Positions 16,035 to 23,455 of a stretch of 24,486 nucleotides of DNA are shown piece after piece. The notes under the pieces were generated by a model. That model searched no databases and was not told the origin of the DNA. It worked only from the letters and a program-made list of their open reading frames with translations. The DNA lies in NCBI GenBank assembly GCA_023134955.1, contig JAGLUC010000384.1, forward strand, positions 1 through 24,486, in the 5' to 3' direction. The stretch comes from Methylococcales bacterium. Its GTDB lineage: Bacteria; Pseudomonadota; Gammaproteobacteria; Methylococcales; Methylomonadaceae. Made by a program: the position numbers and the translations under genes. How positions within the stretch are numbered: position 1 is the stretch's first letter; the number at the start of each line of letters is the position of its first letter.

Positions 16035-18773
16035 TTATGCCAATTTCCCATGACATTGCTTATACTTTTTACCAGAGCCACAGGGACAGGGATCATTACG
16101 ACCTACTTTTTTCTCATGTCGAACAAAAGGCTGTTCTACCTGTTGTTCATTATTTTCTATCTGAGCCTGTTCTGGCTGCTGCATTGATAAAGCTGCTTCC
16201 GCATGCTCATAACTCATTTGTTGAGGTGCTTGTCGCCTCTCATCTATGGCATCCACATCAGATTCTTGGGTCACTTGAACCTTAGCCAAAATGCCAATCA
16301 CTTCATATTTAATGTGATCCAGTAAATTGGTAAACATATCAAATGCTTCTCGTTTAAACTCCTGCTTAGGGTCTTTTTGAGCATAACCTCTAAAATGAAT
16401 CCCCTGTCTTAAAGCATCCATTGCTGCTAAATGTTCTTTCCAGCTATTATCTAGCACTTGCAACATAATTGATTTTTCAAAATGTTGCATCACTTCTATG
16501 GTAGATAGCAGTTCTTTTTGTTTACTCGACTGCTCTAATGCCTCAATAACATATTTACGCAGATCCAACTCTTGGAAAGAATCATCTTCATCTAATCTAT
16601 CTTGCAAATTGAGTTCGAGTAAATATTCCTGCGCTAAATGCTCTTCCAGTCCAGTAATATCCCATTGTTCTTCCATTGTTTTTGCTGGGATATATTGCGT
16701 AATCACATCGTTAAGCACGTCATGACGAATATCACTTATCATAGTGCTAATTTCATTAGCCGCCATTAACTCATTTCGATGTTCATAAATAACTTTACGC
16801 TGATCATTTGCCACATCGTCATAAGCTAAAATTTCTTTACGCATATCAAAATTTCGACCTTCCACTTTAGTTTGCGCATTTTCAATGGCACGGGTCACCC
16901 ATGGGTGCTCAATCGCCTCACCTTCTTCCATACCTAAAGATTTCATTAATTTAGAAACACGATCTGAAGCGAATATACGCATCAAATCATCTTCTAACGA
17001 CAAATAGAACCTTGTAGAGCCTGGGTCTCCCTGACGACCAGAACGACCCCTTAACTGATTGTCAATACGACGAGACTCATGTCTTTCAGAACCAATAACA
17101 TGCAAGCCACCACTGGCAATAACCTTTTCATGTCTATCTAACCAATGACCTCTAGCCTTGTCTTGCTCTGCTTCTGTCGCATTCTCACCTAACGCCTTTA
17201 TCTCAGCATCCAGGTTACCACCTAATACAATATCGGTACCACGACCCGCCATATTGGTAGCAATTGTAACCGCACCAGGCATTCCCGCATTTTCAATAAT
17301 ATGCGCTTCGCGTTCGTGCTGCTTAGCATTCAACACTTCATGTTTAATACCTTGCTGCTTCAAAATTTGAGCAATAATCTCAGAATTTTCTATCGATGTC
17401 GTACCCACTAAAACAGGTTGCTGTCTCTCAACACATTGTTTAATGTCTTCAACCACCGCCTGATATTTCTCAAGTTTTGTGATGTAGACCAGATCACCTC
17501 TGTCATCACGAATCATATCCCTATGCGTTGGAATAACAACAACCTCCAAGCCATAAATCTTATTTAATTCAAAAGACTCTGTATCTGCTGTCCCTGTCAT
17601 GCCTGACAGTTTTTCATATAATCTGAAATAGTTTTGAAAAGTAATAGAAGCCAGTGTCTGATTCTCATTTTGAATAGTCACCCCTTCTTTTGCTTCTACC
17701 GCTTGATGCAGTCCCTCAGACCAGCGTCTACCTGTCATCATTCGACCTGTAAACTCATCAACAATAATCACTTCGTCATTTCTAACGACATAATCAACAT
17801 CTTTCTGAAACAATACGTGAGCTCGTAATGAGGCACTTAAATAATGCATTAAACGGATGTTCGCTGCGTCATATAAGGTTGCACCTTCCTCCATCAAACC
17901 ATGTTCAACCATTAAGCGCTCAACATTTTCATGACCTTCTTCAGTCAAATGAATTTGCTTGCTTTTCTCATCAACCAGATAATCACCTGGCATTGTTTCT
18001 TGCTGGTCTTTATCTTCAACAATTTCTTGCGCGGTCAGAAAAGGAACTATTTTATTGGTCTTAAAATAAACCTCAGTCCCTTCTTCTGTTGGCCCAGAAA
18101 TAATAAGAGGTGTCCTGGCTTCATCAATAAGAATAGAATCAACTTCATCAACAATGGCAAAATTTAATTCGCGCTGAACTTTTTGTTCCATACTAAATGC
18201 CATATTGTCGCGCAAATAGTCAAAACCAAATTCGTTATTTGTGCCGTAAGTAATATCAGCCGCATACGCCTGCTTACGCTCTTGATGCTCTAAATCACTA
18301 ACAATAACGCCTGTAGTTAATCCTAAAAATGAATAGACTTCCCCCATCCATGCAGCATCACGAGCAGCCAGATAATCATTAACCGTAACAACATGAACAC
18401 CTTTATCTGACAAGGCATTTAAGTAAGCCGATAATGTTGCCATTAAAGTCTTACCTTCACCTGTTTTCATTTCAGCAATTTTGCCATCATCTAATATCAT
18501 GCCACCAACCATCTGCACGTCATAATGGCTCATGCCAAAAACACGTTTAGAGGCTTCTCTGACGGTAGCAAAAGCTTCAGGAATCAGTTCATTTAGACCA
18601 ACTCCTTGTTTAAAACGATCACGAAACTCCTGTGTTTTTGCTTTTAAGGCATCATCAGACAATTTTTCATACGCAACAGCCAAGGCATTTATCTTTTCAA
18701 CCTGCGCCCGTTTTTTCTTTACAATTCTGTCATTACGACTTCCAACAACTACTTTGACTAGCTTGCCCAGCAT
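16035..18773 (-). CDS. secA: Preprotein translocase ATPase SecA
   Basis: SecA is the motor ATPase that drives secreted proteins through SecYEG. The 912-residue protein (901 in E. coli) has the Walker A motif MKTGEGKT at residues 102-109, the DEAD-like Walker B VDEVDSILIDEARTPL, and the second-half motif TNMAGRGTDIVLGG. It also has the helicase arginine region RRIDNQLRGRSGRQGDPG. The C-terminus carries the SEC-C zinc site DPCPCGSGKKYKQCHG that binds SecB and lipids, preceded by a glutamine-rich linker. The start ATG at 18773 has GGAAAAG upstream on the minus strand. The gene appears monocistronic: it has its own candidate promoter and terminator, and repeat elements lie on both sides. No secM-like leader is visible in the 240 bases upstream. 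Confidence 0.98.
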   Translation of the reverse strand: MLGKLVKVVVGSRNDRIVKKKRAQVEKINALAVAYEKLSDDALKAKTQEFRDRFKQGVGLNELIPEAFATVREASKRVFGMSHYDVQMVGGMILDDGKIAEMKTGEGKTLMATLSAYLNALSDKGVHVVTVNDYLAARDAAWMGEVYSFLGLTTGVIVSDLEHQERKQAYAADITYGTNNEFGFDYLRDNMAFSMEQKVQRELNFAIVDEVDSILIDEARTPLIISGPTEEGTEVYFKTNKIVPFLTAQEIVEDKDQQETMPGDYLVDEKSKQIHLTEEGHENVERLMVEHGLMEEGATLYDAANIRLMHYLSASLRAHVLFQKDVDYVVRNDEVIIVDEFTGRMMTGRRWSEGLHQAVEAKEGVTIQNENQTLASITFQNYFRLYEKLSGMTGTADTESFELNKIYGLEVVVIPTHRDMIRDDRGDLVYITKLEKYQAVVEDIKQCVERQQPVLVGTTSIENSEIIAQILKQQGIKHEVLNAKQHEREAHIIENAGMPGAVTIATNMAGRGTDIVLGGNLDAEIKALGENATEAEQDKARGHWLDRHEKVIASGGLHVIGSERHESRRIDNQLRGRSGRQGDPGSTRFYLSLEDDLMRIFASDRVSKLMKSLGMEEGEAIEHPWVTRAIENAQTKVEGRNFDMRKEILAYDDVANDQRKVIYEHRNELMAANEISTMISDIRHDVLNDVITQYIPAKTMEEQWDITGLEEHLAQEYLLELNLQDRLDEDDSFQELDLRKYVIEALEQSSKQKELLSTIEVMQHFEKSIMLQVLDNSWKEHLAAMDALRQGIHFRGYAQKDPKQEFKREAFDMFTNLLDHIKYEVIGILAKVQVTQESDVDAIDERRQAPQQMSYEHAEAALSMQQPEQAQIENNEQQVEQPFVRHEKKVGRNDPCPCGSGKKYKQCHGKLA

Positions 18774-18821
18774 ACTTCTTTTCCGATGAGATTAAGTAAA
18801 ATTATGATTCAAAATCTGTCA

Positions 18822-18851
18822 ATTATATAACGTATCAACAGTCTGTGACCA
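18822..18851 (-). promoter_or_regulatory. Candidate sigma-70 promoter of secA
   Basis: On the minus strand TGGTCA (18851-18846, 4 of 6 consensus) is followed after 18 bases by a perfect TATAAT (18827-18822). Transcription would start near 18815, giving a leader of about 42 bases. A TTGACA just downstream (18821-18816) has no good -10 partner. Confidence 0.45.
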
Positions 18852-18896
18852 GATATACTTCATACCCTATTAGATACAAAATTTATAATTAGTTGA

Positions 18897-18912
18897 CTTT
18901 ATTGCAATAAAG
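18897..18912. promoter_or_regulatory. Perfect 16-bp palindrome upstream of secA
   Basis: CTTTATTGCAATAAAG reads the same on both strands. It lies 124 bases upstream of the secA start and about 80 bases above the candidate transcription start. It could be a dimeric repressor or activator site, or chance in AT-rich sequence. No regulator is suggested by the sequence. Confidence 0.35.
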
Positions 18913-19012
18913 ACACTAAATTCAATTACACAATTAGCCATGCAACTGATTCAGTAATGATAATTCCGAAGACACAATTCGATTAAAACGACTATTTCTG
19001 AACGCACAAAGC

Positions 19013-19129
19013 ACACTCTTACAATTGCCGAGTAAAGTATGAAATAGATGCTATTCCTGCTACTTTACGCCTAACTCATCACAACAATCTACGCACTTGA
19101 ATGAGGTATTCTTACACATGAAGGGTATA
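19013..19129. repeat. MITE-like structured repeat, copy B (internally deleted)
   Basis: The right part (from CAATTGCCGAG at 19022 to GGGTATA at 19129) matches copies A and C closely, including the stem GTAAAGTA (19032-19039) with TACTTTAC (19061-19068) and the right terminal arm 19105-19129. On the left only ACACTCTT (19013-19020) remains of the terminal repeat, joined directly to the central part, so about 80 bases of the left arm are missing. Two single-T deletions fall in loop positions. It sits between secA and the 3' end of amtB. Confidence 0.8.
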
Positions 19130-19174
19130 TTACTCATAAAATTACAAGTTACAGAATTTCAGGTTAAACTGCAT

Positions 19175-20458
19175 TTAAAGATTGTGATAGCCTGTTTCCT
19201 CGTGTAACACAATATCCAGACCTTCTATCTCTTCATCTACGGAGACTCTTAAACCAATAAGTTTCTCGATTAGTTTCAAAATAAGATAACTAAAACCTGC
19301 ACTCCAGGCAATAGTCACAACAACAGCCAAAGCCTGAACAGCTACTTGATGGGAAATTGAAACACCCCCTAAACCTAAGCCGCCAAGACTACTGGCTGCA
19401 AAAACACCTGTTAATAATGAACCGACAATACCACCCACACCATGTACAGGAAATACATCCAAAGAATCATCGATTTTTAATACTCGCTTAACATATTGTG
19501 TCGCGTAAAAACAAACGAGTCCTGCGGTAAACCCGATAACTATTGCGCCAGCAGGCCCAACAAAGCCAGAGGCAGGGGTGATAGTTCCTAAACCCGCAAC
19601 CATTCCCGTTACAATGCCCAACACACTTGGCTTGCCAAATTTTATCCACTCAAGAAACATCCAGGTCAACGAACCTGTTGCAGCTCCAAGGTGAGTCACT
19701 AGCATTGCCATGCCTGCTGAACCATCGGCAGTTAACGCACTTCCTGCATTAAAACCAAACCAGCCAACCCATAACATACCTGCACCAGTAACAACCATAG
19801 TCATATTATGTGGAGGCATAGCAGTGGTAGGAAAACCTTTTCTCTTTCCTAAAACCAGGGCTGTCACTAAGGCTGAAATACCAGCATTAACGTGGATAAC
19901 AATACCGCCTGCAAAATCCATAACCCCTAAATCAGCCAACCAGCCACCACCCCAAATCCAGTGACAAATTGGCATATAAACAACGATTAACCATAAAGCA
20001 CTAAACCACAACATGGCTGAAAACTTCATTCTTTCTGCAAAAGCACCCACAATCAATGCGGGCGTTATAATGGCAAAGGTCATCTGGAACATAAAAAACA
20101 CTGTCTCAGGTATGTCACCCACTAAGCTTGCTGTTGTCAAATCAGGCATAAAAACCTTAGATGCACCACCAATAAACCACTGCATCTCACCGCCATCAGT
20201 AAAAATAAAACTGTAGACACCCACCAGCCATAAAATAGAGACAATACAAGTGATAGCAAAACACTGCATCAACACTGATAATACATTTTTACTTCTAACC
20301 AATCCTGCATAAAATAAAGACAGACCAGGAAGTGTCATAAACAACACTAAAGCGGTTGATGTTAATACCCAGGATGTATTTGCCTGATTTAACCCTTCAG
20401 CCATTGCCAACTCAGGAAGTAACGACAAAATTAACAAGTATTTGTTTCTAAAATTCAT
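19175..20458 (-). CDS. amtB: Ammonium transporter AmtB
   Basis: AmtB is the trimeric inner-membrane ammonium channel. The 427-residue protein has an N-terminal segment resembling a cleavable signal (to about LAMA, residue 20) and then eleven expected membrane spans. Conserved pore residues are visible: the aspartate and first pore histidine in MDFAGGIVIHVNAG, the second pore histidine in FPVHGVGGIVGSLLTG, and gate phenylalanines in MFQMTFAIITPALI and GWFGFNAGSAL. The C-terminal cytoplasmic tail (VDEEIEGLDIVLHEETGYH) is the part that meets GlnK. It follows glnK by 85 bases on the same strand. No separate promoter is evident, so it is probably cotranscribed with glnK. Confidence 0.97.
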   Translation of the reverse strand: MNFRNKYLLILSLLPELAMAEGLNQANTSWVLTSTALVLFMTLPGLSLFYAGLVRSKNVLSVLMQCFAITCIVSILWLVGVYSFIFTDGGEMQWFIGGASKVFMPDLTTASLVGDIPETVFFMFQMTFAIITPALIVGAFAERMKFSAMLWFSALWLIVVYMPICHWIWGGGWLADLGVMDFAGGIVIHVNAGISALVTALVLGKRKGFPTTAMPPHNMTMVVTGAGMLWVGWFGFNAGSALTADGSAGMAMLVTHLGAATGSLTWMFLEWIKFGKPSVLGIVTGMVAGLGTITPASGFVGPAGAIVIGFTAGLVCFYATQYVKRVLKIDDSLDVFPVHGVGGIVGSLLTGVFAASSLGGLGLGGVSISHQVAVQALAVVVTIAWSAGFSYLILKLIEKLIGLRVSVDEEIEGLDIVLHEETGYHNL

Positions 20459-20543
20459 ATATTTATTCAGCTTTTAAATATTTACCAAAACACGGTGACT
20501 ATAAAGGCATACCCTTTTCCATCAACCACTATTTTTCATGCTA

Positions 20544-20882
20544 TTAAATAGCATCCACTCCAGTTTCACCCGTTCTAATTCTTATCACTTGCTCAAGATT
20601 AGATACAAAAATTTTTCCATCACCAATTTTTCCTGTGTTTGCTGCACCCACAATTGTTTTAATCGCCTGATCAACAATATCTTCTGCTACCGCTATTTCT
20701 AATTTAACTTTTGGTAAAAAATCCACCACATACTCCGCACCACGATAAAGCTCAGTATGTCCTTTTTGACGACCAAAGCCTTTAACTTCAGTTGCGGTAA
20801 CACCTGCTACACCAATTTCAGACAAAGCCTCTCTTACATCATCCAATTTGAATGGTTTAATTATTGCGGTTATTAATTTCAT
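20544..20882 (-). CDS. glnK: Nitrogen regulatory P-II protein GlnK
   Basis: This is a 112-residue trimeric PII signal protein that binds ATP/ADP and 2-oxoglutarate and plugs AmtB when nitrogen is sufficient. The T-loop holds the uridylylation tyrosine Y51 in TELYRGAEYVVDFLPK. The signatures VRIRTGETG and the IGDGKIFV block are present. Pairing with amtB favours the name glnK over glnB. The ATG at 20882 has a weak upstream AGGAAAA. I looked for a sigma-54 promoter directly upstream and did not find one with the GG-N10-GC spacing. A repeat element (20963-21162) begins 80 bases upstream and may have separated the gene from older control sites. Confidence 0.97.
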   Translation of the reverse strand: MKLITAIIKPFKLDDVREALSEIGVAGVTATEVKGFGRQKGHTELYRGAEYVVDFLPKVKLEIAVAEDIVDQAIKTIVGAANTGKIGDGKIFVSNLEQVIRIRTGETGVDAI

Positions 20883-20962
20883 AATTTTCCTAGTCTAATT
20901 GTAATAAAATATTGCACATAAAAAACTACCGAATCCTACACCTGAGCACCTCAAGTTAATAA

Positions 20963-21162
20963 TATACTCTTCATGCTCAAGAACACCACACCCAAGCACG
21001 CAGCTTGTTGCGATGGACGTTGTTTAATGCCATGGATGGCATGTAGTAGAGCAATTGCCGAGTAAAGCATTGAAATAGATTGCTATTACTGCTGCTTTAC
21101 GCCTAAACCCACCACCACAATCTACGCACTTGAATGAGGCACTCTTAAACGTAAAGAGTATA
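20963..21162. repeat. MITE-like structured repeat, copy C (full length)
   Basis: This 200-bp element has terminal arms 20963-20987 (TATACTCTTCATGCTCAAGA) and 21138-21162 (ending AAAGAGTATA). It has the hairpin ATGCCAT-GG-ATGGCAT (21027-21042) and the stem GTAAAGCA (21062-21069) with TGCTTTAC (21093-21100). Compared with copy A, the T-A pair in this stem has become C-G, a compensatory change. The element lies between the divergent glnK and porin genes, 80 bases from the glnK start, in the same orientation as copies A and B. Confidence 0.85.
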
Positions 21163-21455
21163 GTTACTTAAGGGGAACATACAATCAATGCACACTCTTT
21201 CACACCAAATATTTGTTCATAAAAATGACTATATTAACCGACTTAGTCAAAAATATCATGTCAACACACACCCAAAAAAACTTAGCATGCCAAGGGGTCA
21301 ATATCCACACATTAAACACGCCTTGCTAAAACAAAACCCAAAGACAGCCCCAAATTAGTGCAGAATTCAAAAAACGCACCACTTTTGGTCTAAATTAAAG
21401 TGTTTCTTTCTCTCGCCATTCAAAAAATATAAAGACTTACTATCTTCTCCAGACT
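21163..21455. other. Upstream region of the porin gene
   Basis: About 290 bases between repeat copy C and the sigma-54 promoter, with no gene. It includes an imperfect NtrC-like dyad at 21376-21390. A GG-N10-GC arrangement on the minus strand near 21325-21340 (GGTTTTGTTTTAGC) is too far from sigma-54 consensus to call a glnK promoter. Confidence 0.5.
21376..21390. promoter_or_regulatory. Imperfect NtrC-like enhancer site
   Basis: GCACC-ACTTTT-GGTC resembles the NtrC site TGCACC-N5-GGTGCA, but the spacer is six instead of five and the right half is incomplete. Its centre is about 100 bases upstream of the transcription start expected from the sigma-54 promoter, a normal enhancer distance. Upstream GTGC (21357-21360) can also pair with this GCAC. 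Assignment to NtrC is an inference. Confidence 0.4.
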
Positions 21456-21471
21456 TGGCATCTTTTTTGCT
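21456..21471 (+). promoter_or_regulatory. Sigma-54 (RpoN) promoter of the tandem porin gene
   Basis: TGGCATCTTTTTTGCT matches the sigma-54 consensus TGGCAC-N5-TTGCW at all but one position, with invariant GG (21457-21458) and GC (21469-21470) separated by exactly 10 bases. Transcription would start near 21482, about 27 bases before the ATG at 21509. Together with adjacent glnK-amtB and glnA this points to control by nitrogen status through NtrC. Confidence 0.85.
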
Positions 21472-21508
21472 TTTCCTATGTTTTTATCTTTCCAATAAAG
21501 ACAAAATT

Positions 21509-22924
21509 ATGAATACAATAAAAGCCACTATTGCAATTACCATACTTACAACATCATTAACAAGCGTAGCCGATGAAGATAATTCTTTTTATGGCTTTAC
21601 CCCATCAGCTAGTGTCGCTTTAACCACTGATTACATCTGGCGTGGTGTTTCACAAACTAATAACGAACCTGCTATTCAAGGTGCTTTTGATCTTTCTCAC
21701 GAAACAGGTCTTTATGTAGGTGCCTGGGCATCTAGTTATGAGTTTGCTAATAACGCAACTATGGAGCTTGATGTCTATGGTGGTTTTACCAATGAAACTA
21801 ATTTTGCTGGTCTACTTCCTTTTGATTTGACCTATGATTTGGGGATACTTCGTTACGAATATACTTCTGCATCAGATGCAGGATTCACTGAGCTTTATTT
21901 TGGTGGCTCTACCTCGCCTATTAAGAATTTAAATATTAGTACTTATTACTATTATGGTCTTAAAATTGACCATACTCACCCAGGTGAGTATACCGATATG
22001 TCGGTTGATTACACCCTTCCTGATTCTTTAGGAGGCATTACAATTCTTGGACATGCAGGTTTTTACAACCAAAAAGCAGGGCTTGATAATTACTGGGACT
22101 GGAAAGTTGGTGTCGCCAAGGATATTGGAGGCTTTAACTTTGAAGTTGCCTATGTAGACACCGATGGTTCTGGAGCAAATGCTTCCGGTGGTACTGGTCG
22201 CCCTCTTGATGATGCTCGTGTAGTGGCTACCATTTCCAGAGAATTAGGCGGCAGCTCTGCTAGTTCGTCCTCCATGTTACCAGAAGGGTTTGAGTCTAGT
22301 GCCAGCGTAGCTTTAACCACGGATTATATTTGGCGTGGTGTATCACAAACTAATAACGACCCTGCCATTCAAGGATCTTTTGATATTGCACACAAATCAG
22401 GAGCCTATATTGGTCTCTGGGGATCTAGCTTTAATGGCTCAGAAAATGCCTCAAGCATGGAACTTGATGTTTACGCAGGTTTTTCCAGAGAAACTACTTT
22501 TGGCGACTTGATTCCTTTTGGTTTAACTTATGATTTAGGTGTTTTGCGTTATGAATATACCGCCGAGTCTGCGTTAAATTTTACTGAGTTATATTTTGGT
22601 GCATCTATTGAACCCGTTAAAAATCTTAACATCAGTACTTATTACTATTATGGTTTAAAAGTTGAACATACTCACCCTGGTGAATATACCGACATGTCTG
22701 TTGACTACACTTTACCTGAACAACTAGGTAGCATTAAAGTGCTTGCTCATGCTGGCTATTACAACCAAAAAGCCGGAGCTGATGATTATTGGGACTGGAA
22801 AGCTGGTGTAGCTAGAGATTTCGGTGCCTTTAATGTTGAAGTGGCTTACACTGAAACTGATAATGCCAATGATAGCAACCTAAGTGATAGTCATGTTGTA
22901 GCGACTTTATCGACAACTTTCTAA
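21509..22924 (+). CDS. Tandemly duplicated TorF/TIGR02001-type outer membrane porin
   Basis: The 471-residue product is a secreted outer-membrane protein with two complete copies of the domain that normally makes up the whole of a TorF/TIGR02001 putative porin (about 230-250 residues). Residues 1-21 are a signal peptide ending TSVA. Domain 1 spans 33-246 and domain 2 264-471. They are joined by GGSSASSSSMLPEGFES (247-263). Each copy starts SASVALTTDYIWRGVSQTNN, contains KNLNISTYYYYGLK and HTHPGEYTDMSVDYTLP, and ends in VVAT. Only the second ends in the terminal Phe (TLSTTF) used for outer-membrane assembly. The frame extends upstream to a TTG at 21455, but that codon overlaps the sigma-54 promoter, so ATG 21509 is the start. 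Its Shine-Dalgarno is weak. The substrate is unproven. The setting beside glnK-amtB and glnA suggests uptake of a small nitrogen compound. Confidence 0.9.
   Translation: MNTIKATIAITILTTSLTSVADEDNSFYGFTPSASVALTTDYIWRGVSQTNNEPAIQGAFDLSHETGLYVGAWASSYEFANNATMELDVYGGFTNETNFAGLLPFDLTYDLGILRYEYTSASDAGFTELYFGGSTSPIKNLNISTYYYYGLKIDHTHPGEYTDMSVDYTLPDSLGGITILGHAGFYNQKAGLDNYWDWKVGVAKDIGGFNFEVAYVDTDGSGANASGGTGRPLDDARVVATISRELGGSSASSSSMLPEGFESSASVALTTDYIWRGVSQTNNDPAIQGSFDIAHKSGAYIGLWGSSFNGSENASSMELDVYAGFSRETTFGDLIPFGLTYDLGVLRYEYTAESALNFTELYFGASIEPVKNLNISTYYYYGLKVEHTHPGEYTDMSVDYTLPEQLGSIKVLAHAGYYNQKAGADDYWDWKAGVARDFGAFNVEVAYTETDNANDSNLSDSHVVATLSTTF
21605..22246 (+). repeat. Internal coding repeat, unit 1 of the duplicated porin
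   Basis: This is the first of two in-frame direct repeats in the porin gene. It encodes residues 33-246 and corresponds to 22298-22921. Amino acid identity between units is roughly two thirds by eye, highest in the N-terminal 30 residues and the central YYYYGLK-TDMSVDYTLP block. Unit 1 alone carries an extra loop (DGSGANASGGTGRP) before its last strand. Confidence 0.9.
22298..22921 (+). repeat. Internal coding repeat, unit 2 of the duplicated porin
   Basis: Second in-frame copy, encoding residues 264-471. Many differences from unit 1 are at third codon positions, and the protein pattern is preserved, which suggests both units have been kept functional rather than one decaying. Confidence 0.9.
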
Positions 22925-22945
22925 ACCTTAAATATTTTAATAAAA

Positions 22946-22971
22946 GGAGCATCCTAATTTAAGGATGCTCT
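22946..22971 (+). terminator. Hairpin terminator after the porin gene
   Basis: GAGCATCCT and AGGATGCTC form a perfect 9-bp stem (22947-22955 with 22962-22970) around a 6-base AT loop, extendable by one G-T pair. It begins 22 bases after the stop codon. The following TGATTAAAT is only weakly T-rich. Confidence 0.7.
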
Positions 22972-23425
22972 GATTAAATCTAAGCACAAATTACAAATTT
23001 ACAGGAATATTTTCGACAACTTGCAAGTAACCTTTTAAAACTGTGGACGTATTTGCTTTAACCCCCCTCACCCCCTTTTCCAAAGGTCGCAATCGGCTCC
23101 TGCCTAAAGCGACACTAGCATATCCATGCGCAACAGGAAAAGTAAAAAGCATAGTAATTCCGCAGTTTCTTTTTAGAGCATCTAGCTTATACGGAACTAA
23201 AATCATTTCTGAATTAACAACCAGCAAGTTTATTTTGTGCCCAGTCACTGATGCGATTTTCTACTCATCAATGTTTACCGATAAACTGCACTGAGAAGCA
23301 ATAGCATAGCAAGCTATTTATCTGTTTTAACAGCTGGTTATTAATAAAAATAACCGACTGTAAAATCCACATCCATAATCTTGCAAAGCATAGCATTGGC
23401 ATTAGCCATTGAAAAAATGGTATTC
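22972..23425. other. Gene-free region between the porin terminator and the glnA promoter
   Basis: About 450 bases with no credible gene. Two opposite-strand frames of about 83-85 codons overlap at 22991-23294, but neither gives a recognisable protein or has a good ribosome binding site. A pyrimidine-rich tract (AACCCCCCTCACCCCCTTTT, near 23060-23079) stands out from the AT-rich surroundings and looks like a piece of an imported or dispersed repeat. The 3' part holds several small hairpins ahead of glnA. Confidence 0.5.
23335..23354. other. Hairpin in the glnA upstream region
   Basis: GGTTATT and AATAACC form a perfect 7-bp stem around AATAAA, and flanking CAG and CTG can add three pairs outside a small internal loop. 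Two smaller inverted repeats lie just upstream (AATAGC with GCTATT, CTGTT with AACAG). They are upstream of the predicted glnA transcription start, so their role is unknown. Confidence 0.45.
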
Positions 23426-23455
23426 TTACAATGTTTTTAAAAAAATTATTATAAT
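23426..23455 (+). promoter_or_regulatory. Candidate sigma-70 promoter of glnA
   Basis: TTACAA (23426-23431, 4 of 6 consensus) is followed after 18 bases by a perfect TATAAT (23450-23455). Transcription would start near 23462, about 20 bases before the ATG, with GGAG at 23469-23472 as the ribosome binding site. No sigma-54 promoter with GG-N10-GC spacing was found upstream of glnA. The closest, TGGCATTAGCCATTGA at 23397-23412, has the wrong spacing. Confidence 0.6.

Larger units (their letters stand above)
18774..19012. other. secA upstream region
   Basis: About 240 bases of AT-rich sequence with no gene. It holds a candidate secA promoter (18822-18851) and a 16-bp perfect palindrome (18897-18912). 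A TATACTTCATACC at 18854-18866 faintly resembles the end of the nearby repeat family but is too short to call. Confidence 0.5.

Noticed and set aside
15824..16285. Plus-strand frame of 153 codons at the 3' side of secA
   Set aside because: Its second half is antisense to the secA zinc-binding C-terminus, its first half contains a palindromic repeat, and no ribosome binding site or known domain is visible.
18854..18866. TATACTTCATACC as a fourth repeat end
   Set aside because: Too short and imperfect to distinguish from chance in AT-rich sequence.
15570..21162. CRISPR array interpretation of the three repeats
   Set aside because: The copies are about 200 bp, thousands of bases apart, with genes between them and no short regular spacers or cas genes.
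21325..21345. Possible sigma-54 promoter for glnK on the minus strand (GGTTTTGTTTTAGC)
   Set aside because: Only the GG-N10-GC spacing fits; the rest departs from consensus and the glnK start is more than 400 bases away across a repeat element.
22991..23294. Two overlapping opposite-strand frames of about 83-85 codons between the porin and glnA
   Set aside because: They overlap each other, have no recognisable protein features or good ribosome binding sites, and run through the C-rich tract.
23397..23412. Possible sigma-54 promoter for glnA (TGGCATTAGCCATTGA)
   Set aside because: The GG and the downstream element are not separated by exactly 10 bases and the GC is missing; the sigma-70 promoter just downstream is better.
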